DNA of 5,899 nt, taken from the NCBI GenBank assembly GCA_945878965.1, contig CAMCUJ010000097.1, positions 1 through 5,899 on the forward strand, given 5' to 3'. This document shows, piece by piece, positions 1-4,300 of the stretch. The DNA is from an uncultured Clostridia bacterium. GTDB lineage: Bacteria; Bacillota; Clostridia; Monoglobales; Monoglobaceae. Below the pieces are notes generated by a model. The model was given only the letters and a program-made list of their open reading frames with translations, was not told the origin of the DNA and did no database searches. Each line of letters starts with the position of its first letter. The first letter of the stretch is position 1. The translations under genes and the position numbers were made by a program.

Positions 1-25
1 TACCTTTTTCCCACCGAAAACGTTG

Positions 26-49
26 AATAACGGCGCTCTGCGCCTTATT
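26..49. other. GC-rich stem-loop upstream of the metallopeptidase gene
   Basis: Bases 26-30 (AATAA) pair with 45-49 (TTATT) and bases 32-36 (GGCGC) pair with 40-44 (GCGCC), with one bulged C at 31 and a TCT loop. That gives ten base pairs in all. Neither side is followed by a run of T, so it is not a standard intrinsic terminator on either strand. It could be a leader structure of the gene at 89, or the weak 3' end of a gene lying to the left of the window. The fold is directly visible; its role is unknown. Confidence 0.4.
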
Positions 50-77
50 GAACTACAAAAATTCGTAAGATACTAAA

Positions 78-81
78 AGGG
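78..81 (+). promoter_or_regulatory. Ribosome binding site of the YgjP-like gene
   Basis: The purine run AAAAGGGA contains AGGG at 78-81, seven bases before the ATG at 89. This supports 89 as the true start. A possible but weak promoter is TTGAAC at 48-53 with TACTAA at 71-76, spaced 17 bases apart. The -10 matches consensus at only three of six positions, so I do not annotate the promoter separately. Confidence 0.65.
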
Positions 82-88
82 ATATATT

Positions 89-643
89 ATGATTAAAGAA
101 TTGTGGCTAAGCGGAAATATAATTCAATATGATTTACAGCGTAAAAAAGTCAAGAACATAAATCTTCGTATAAAATCTGACGGGACAATCTATGTTTCGG
201 CAAATAAGCAGGTTTCTCAAAAGGTTATTGAAGAGTTTTTGATATCAAAGTCAAAATTCATATTAAATGCTTTGGAAAAGTATAAGACTGCATCAAAAGC
301 ACCTCTGAAACAATACTTTACCGAAGATGAAATCCGTTTTGTTATAACCAAGCTTTGTAAAGAGGTATACCCATATTTTGAAAAGCGTGGAGTAAAGCAT
401 TTTGCGATAAAATTCCGCAGAATGGTATCCATGTGGGGAAGCTGCAATCCGACAAAAGGCATTCTGACCTTTAACACTGCACTTATGTTTGCTCCGATTG
501 AATGTGTTGAATATGTTGTATTACACGAGTTTACACACTTTTTGCAGGCAAATCACTCAAGTAAGTTTTATGAAGAATTAGCGTTGGTTTGTCCTAAATG
601 GAAGGTGTACCGAGAAAGATTAAAAAAGATTAACATCCGCTAA
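89..643 (+). CDS. YgjP-like zinc metallopeptidase-domain protein (DUF45/PF01863)
   Basis: This is a soluble 184-residue protein with no signal peptide or membrane segment, so it is expected in the cytoplasm. The zincin active site is clear: H146-E147-F-T-H150 followed by H156, an HExxH-x5-H arrangement that would bind one zinc with Glu147 as general base. Before it lies the family signature around W116-G-S-C119 and a beta-strand region ending in AP. The N-terminal part (RKKVKNINLRIKSDGTIYVSA) matches the strand-rich start of YgjP proteins. Length is close to that of E. coli YgjP, so the gene appears complete. No natural substrate is established for the family; it resembles SprT and WSS1 proteases that act on DNA-bound proteins. 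Relatives are often found beside or fused to type I restriction enzymes, but none is visible here. The gene converges on the helicase gene and is separated from it by an IS remnant. Family assignment is firm; function is not known. Confidence 0.9.
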   Translation: MIKELWLSGNIIQYDLQRKKVKNINLRIKSDGTIYVSANKQVSQKVIEEFLISKSKFILNALEKYKTASKAPLKQYFTEDEIRFVITKLCKEVYPYFEKRGVKHFAIKFRRMVSMWGSCNPTKGILTFNTALMFAPIECVEYVVLHEFTHFLQANHSSKFYEELALVCPKWKVYRERLKKINIR

Positions 644-660
644 ATATAAATTAATATATA

Positions 661-679
661 ACTCGATATACAATTGAGT
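661..679 (+). other. Small stem-loop after the YgjP-like gene
   Basis: Bases 661-667 can pair with 673-679 (seven pairs, one of them G-U) around the loop ATACA, starting 18 bases after the stop codon. No T-run follows, so it is at best a weak terminator or 3'-end structure. I see no better terminator for this gene before the IS remnant. Confidence 0.25.
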
Positions 680-701
680 CGATAAAGATAATGTTCCGTA
701 A

Positions 702-705
702 TTAA
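702..705. repeat. Left TTAA, probable target-site duplication
   Basis: TTAA abuts the left inverted repeat, and the same four bases abut the right one at 1270-1273. ATTAA is shared if one more base is counted. The motif is short and common in AT-rich DNA, so it only supports the element boundaries in combination with the inverted repeats. Confidence 0.5.
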
Positions 706-721
706 TATCTACTGAATAAAT
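706..721 (+). repeat. Left terminal inverted repeat of the IS remnant
   Basis: TATCTACTGAATAAAT matches the complement of 1254-1269 at 14 of 16 positions; the two differences are at the second and third bases from the outer end. The transposase fragment's TAG stop codon (709-711) is part of this repeat, meaning the truncated frame ends inside the element terminus. Confidence 0.75.
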
Positions 722-1140
722 GCCATTTTTGAAATACTGTAAATTTTCAGCATGTTTTGAAACATTATTAAAATTTTTGTAAAAAGAACCTTAGTGATTT
801 TTCGGAGATTCAGTAGCAAAACGGACATGGCAAGGCAGTGGCAAGTTGTTTCCTGCAACCTTGTCACAAATTGAAGATATGCTGTTTCCTGAATTTGCAA
901 TGCAACTTCTTCATCGGAAAAACCGTATTCGGCTTGTATAATACACGCTCCGAGTGCGAGACGAAGTGGTTTTGCAACATTTCCCTTTCGATTAGTGAAA
1001 AGCTTTGCATAACGCTGCTCTATTTCATCCCATGGAATCATTTCGGCTTTCTTTACCCAACGATTATCAGGATTAAGTTTCATTCCGATAGGTGTATTAA
1101 AATCTGTAAAACTGATTTGCCTACTTTTAAATTTATACAT
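709..1140 (-). pseudogene. Truncated transposase, N-terminal fragment (DUF772-type, IS1182/IS5-like)
   Basis: The frame is open for 143 codons. It begins with the typical start of this transposase family (YKFKSRQISFTDF, GMKLNPDNRWVKKAEMIPWDE), followed by the helical DUF772 region with GNVAKPLRLALGACIIQ near residues 53-69 and FSDEEVALQIQE to about residue 85. After YLQF (88-91) the match breaks. The expected Gly-rich turn and PFDPS segment are garbled, in a way that suggests small deletions that shift the frame and later restore it. Residues 106-125 (SVLLLNLRKITKVL) again resemble the family's 'MVxFRKRxTxxxL' stretch. The frame then ends in the left inverted repeat. The whole DDE catalytic domain is missing, so no active transposase can be made. 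A good Shine-Dalgarno and a promoter remain upstream. A truncated DNA-binding protein could in principle still be expressed and compete at the element's ends. Confidence 0.85.
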
Positions 1141-1148
1141 ATTTCTAT

Positions 1149-1153
1149 CTCCT
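1149..1153 (-). promoter_or_regulatory. Ribosome binding site of the transposase fragment
   Basis: On the minus strand AGGAG lies eight bases before the ATG whose A is at 1140. This near-ideal Shine-Dalgarno fixes the start of the transposase fragment and shows that the 5' end of the gene has not decayed. Confidence 0.75.
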
Positions 1154-1155
1154 AT

Positions 1156-1207
1156 AAAAACAAAAGTGCAAGGTTTTTTGACGTTTTCAGCATTTTCCCT
1201 TGCACTT
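1156..1207 (-). terminator. Terminator-like hairpin covering the transposase start region
   Basis: Bases 1164-1173 and 1198-1207 form a perfect ten-pair inverted repeat (AAGTGCAAGG with CCTTGCACTT) around a 24-base loop. On the minus strand the second arm is followed by UUGUUUUU (1163-1156), which gives the layout of an intrinsic terminator. The long loop makes it weaker than a classic one. It lies about 107 bases after the helicase stop codon, where it could end helicase transcripts, and it is the only such structure seen there. The first arm is largely upstream of the predicted transposase transcription start near 1201, so only transcripts entering from outside would carry the whole hairpin. 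Confidence 0.55.
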
Positions 1208-1236
1208 ATTATGTCATAAATAGCCTGAAATGTCAG
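1208..1236 (-). promoter_or_regulatory. Sigma-70/SigA-type promoter of the transposase fragment
   Basis: On the minus strand CTGACA (1236-1231) serves as -35 and CATAAT (1213-1208) as -10, separated by exactly 17 bases. Each hexamer matches consensus at five of six positions. The predicted start is about seven bases on, near 1201. The promoter lies inside the element, 18 bases in from its right inverted repeat, and points towards the transposase ATG at 1140. Confidence 0.65.
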
Positions 1237-1253
1237 TAGTTTTGCTGTTTTTT

Positions 1254-1269
1254 ATTTATTCAGTAGGCA
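1254..1269 (-). repeat. Right terminal inverted repeat of the IS remnant
   Basis: Read on the minus strand, this is TGCCTACTGAATAAAT, the partner of 706-721 with two mismatches. The sub-motif TCAGTAG recurs at 1233-1239, 27 bases inwards in the same orientation. That may mark a second transposase contact or may be chance. Confidence 0.75.
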
Positions 1270-1273
1270 TTAA
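1270..1273. repeat. Right TTAA, probable target-site duplication
   Basis: This TTAA directly follows the right inverted repeat and matches the one outside the left end at 702-705. It lies 40 bases beyond the stop codon of the helicase gene, so the insertion did not cut the coding sequence. Confidence 0.5.
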
Positions 1274-1313
1274 ATAGTCTGTCCATATTAAATCATCTTT
1301 CCTTAATTCTGCA

Positions 1314-4300
1314 TCAATTCTTCTTACGAAAATAAATATCGGGTAGAATTACCGCAGATTCTTCTTCATCGTCTTTGCCTTTCCACGCAACGATAAATCT
1401 GACTTTAGCTTTATAAGGAGAATACCCCTTTTTCTTTAATCGTTCTATTCTCTCCATACAACTCTTTGAAAATTTCAAGACATCCTTACTTCCCGATAAC
1501 GTAGCAACAGACAGTAAATCCCTTTTTGTATAAAGCATATCACCACTTCTGAGATTGCAAATCCACTTCTTTTTATCCTTAAAAAACCCTAAAAACACAT
1601 CTCTATACGACAGCTGCATAATGATTTCTTCAGGCTCTGCATAACTGTTATTGTCGTATACCCTTTCAACATCACACACATCTATATCATCAAAACACGA
1701 ATTAGTGTAATGTATATACAAATCATTTTTCGCTCTTGTAAGTCCTACATAGATTTTTCTTTTGTCTGCATCGCAATCATAGCTTACATCATTCAGCAAC
1801 ATATATACGTTATCGAACTCTCTGCCCTTTGATTTATGAATAGTGGACACAATGATTTCTTTTTTTGTGGCATCGTAAAAATCCTCATATCGGGATTCTT
1901 TTATGAACACTTCCAAGTCAGTTTTGTACTTTTTCTCATTAATCTGTTCAAATTCGTTGAGCATATTCAAACATACGTCCAAACACTCGCTGGTTTCGTA
2001 CTTGAACTCAAGATTGCGTTTTGCGGTATTCCATATCTCATCGGAAATAATAGCTGATTTAGCGTGAGCGGTTACTTCTTTCAAAAAACTTCTGACTTCC
2101 ATAAGATTATACAAATTAAATCCATCGTTTGACTGAATTAGTTTTGCTTTTAATCCCTCTTTAATGAGAAGTCCCATAACCCTTAGCGCCTCATCATTGG
2201 TATTTGTAAGAACAGCCGCAGTACCGCTTTTATATGTAGCCTTGATATTGTTCACTATAGGAATTTCTAAATTGTATCCTTTATGCTTAATCAGCTTAAC
2301 AGTTCCGTTTTCCTTTTGAATCGGTATAATCGGTGATGTTTTTATTCGCTTTTCTATAGTTTCTGCAAAGGCATTGGCAAGTCCGACTATATTTGCTTTA
2401 CTTCTGTAATTCTCAAGCAATTCATATCTTTCGGCATTTCTTTCGGTTATGAATGATTCAAGATACTTTGAATCCGAATCTCTGAACTCATATATATTCT
2501 GATCATCATCGCCTACAGCAATAACTCTGACATCTTCGTTTCTCTCCATAAGAGCCTCAATAAAGGAAAATCCATCAGAATCCATATCCTGAGCCTCATC
2601 AATCACAATAACAGTTTTCGTTATTCTGCCGATTTCCACCTCTCCGCTCCGTATCATTTCAGCGGCATCCCTTACAACCGTCTCGGAAGTATCAAGATTT
2701 CCTATCTTTCCAATCAAATCAAAGCAATATGAATGGAATGTTTTTATTTCTATAAAATTCGCCGCATTGCCGATAAGCTCCATCAAACGTTTCTTAAATT
2801 CGGTTGCTGCCGCACGCGAAAACGTAACCATCAATAACTGCTCATGCTTTACATCTTCAAGAAGTAACAATGAGGCAAGCTTATGAACAAGAATACGTGT
2901 TTTACCACTACCCGGACCTGCAGCAACAACAATATACTTTGATGAATCATCGTTTATAATTTTGAGCTGAGCATCCGACAAACTCTCAAAAAGTTGCTTA
3001 TATTTCGCAGGGGTAATGTTTCTGTTTATCTCCTTGGCTCGTTCTTCTTTGAAATATTTCGCAATAAACTTTTTATAATCCATTTGGAAATAATCATTTA
3101 CAAACTGCAAAGCCGCAGAATAATCACGCACCATCATATTAGCATATTCGCCGACAATATGAATTTGCTGTATTCTCTGTTTATAAAATTCACTGAACTG
3201 TTTGTAGTCCTCTGTTTTATATTTTATTCTGTTATCAAGCTCCAATCTCTGAATTTCAATCGCACTGTATAAAACTAAAAATCCACCCTCTATATTCAAC
3301 GCTTCTATTTTTGAAAGATACAATAACGCATCCTCAACATTCTTCGCTGAAATACCTGATATATTATTTACCTTTCTGTATTCCTGTTGAATTTCAAGCA
3401 CCGAAAACTGTACAAGCACTTCTTCCTTTTCTTCGTTCTTTTTTTCAAGGCTCTTTGTGTACAGATATTCAACTATAAACTGTGCAAGCTTTATACGTCT
3501 TTCGTATTTTCCTACAAGCTTTTCAATACTCAATTCGGGTATAATTTCTACACGTCTTTCAGTATTTTCCGTTTGCTTCTTTATATAGCCTTTTATAGTC
3601 CAGTAATATAGTATCGCCTTTATCAACTTAACCGTTGACTGTTTATTACCTCCCTCTATTGCCATTTCATTGATTTCTTTTAAATTTACCGTCATACCCT
3701 CATCAGGTAATATGGACAACAAGAACTTCTCAAGATTTGCATAACGTCTTAGTATCATAGCGGATCTGTTTTTACTGTCAATACGGTGAATATATGCGGT
3801 TAAATCCATACTATCCGCAAGCAAACCTTCCTCACGCATAAGATTTATAGCGGATATAACGTCAGGTTTTGGAATTCCGAGTATATCCGAAATATAATCA
3901 ACCCTCGATTCCGCTTCATCATTGCCCGCCCTTGCAATACTTCGGCTTGAAATCAGACAAGACATAATTCTGCTTGCATTTTCTTTCTGTTTTTCATCAA
4001 ATCTTTTTGACGATTGTATTACATTTGATGCCTCAATCATATTCTTCGCAAGAATACTTGTCGCATATACTCTTGGCATATTCTTGCCACGTTTTATATA
4101 TCCTGCAGTTTCAAGTGCCGATACCGCAGTTTTCACTCGTGTTTCCATATCTGCCACACTTTCATCCCAGCCTGCTTGACGTGCAATTTCAAGAGGCGAT
4201 CTGCAAACAGTCGGTCTGAACTTTGTCAAATCTTTTATAGCTTTCCACACCTGTTGTATTTCGCTTATGCTAAGTTTGGTCTGATTAAGAAGAATAAAAT

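Larger units (their letters stand above)
706..1269 (-). mobile_element. Internally deleted insertion-sequence remnant (IS1182/IS5-like)
   Basis: The 564-bp element has terminal inverted repeats at 706-721 and 1254-1269 that agree at 14 of 16 positions; the inner 13 bases (CTACTGAATAAAT and its complement) are identical. TTAA lies directly outside both ends (702-705 and 1270-1273) and fits a 4-bp target duplication. Because TTAA is palindromic, part of this could instead be repeat extension. The transposase inside keeps only its N-terminal region, whereas complete relatives run to roughly 450-550 residues, so about 1 kb is missing from the middle. Both ends survive, so this is an internal-deletion, MITE-like derivative that could move only if a full-length relative supplies transposase. 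It sits between two convergent genes and disrupts neither. Confidence 0.75.

Noticed and set aside
217..477. Open frame of 86 codons on the minus strand within the YgjP-like gene
   Set aside because: It is antisense to a clear HExxH metallopeptidase and has no motif or ribosome binding site.
808..816. Internal copy of ATTCAGTAG, resembling the IS terminal repeat
   Set aside because: It falls inside the transposase reading frame where residues still resemble the family (LLLNLRK), so it is probably coding sequence rather than an older element end.
744..1193. Ten-base direct repeat TTTTCAGCAT at 744-753 and 1184-1193
   Set aside because: A single short repeat in AT-rich DNA is close to chance expectation and coincides with no boundary of the element.
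838..1239. Open frame of 133 codons on the + strand
   Set aside because: It lies antisense to the transposase fragment, starts with no ribosome binding site, has no recognisable domain and runs through the transposase promoter; it is a shadow frame.
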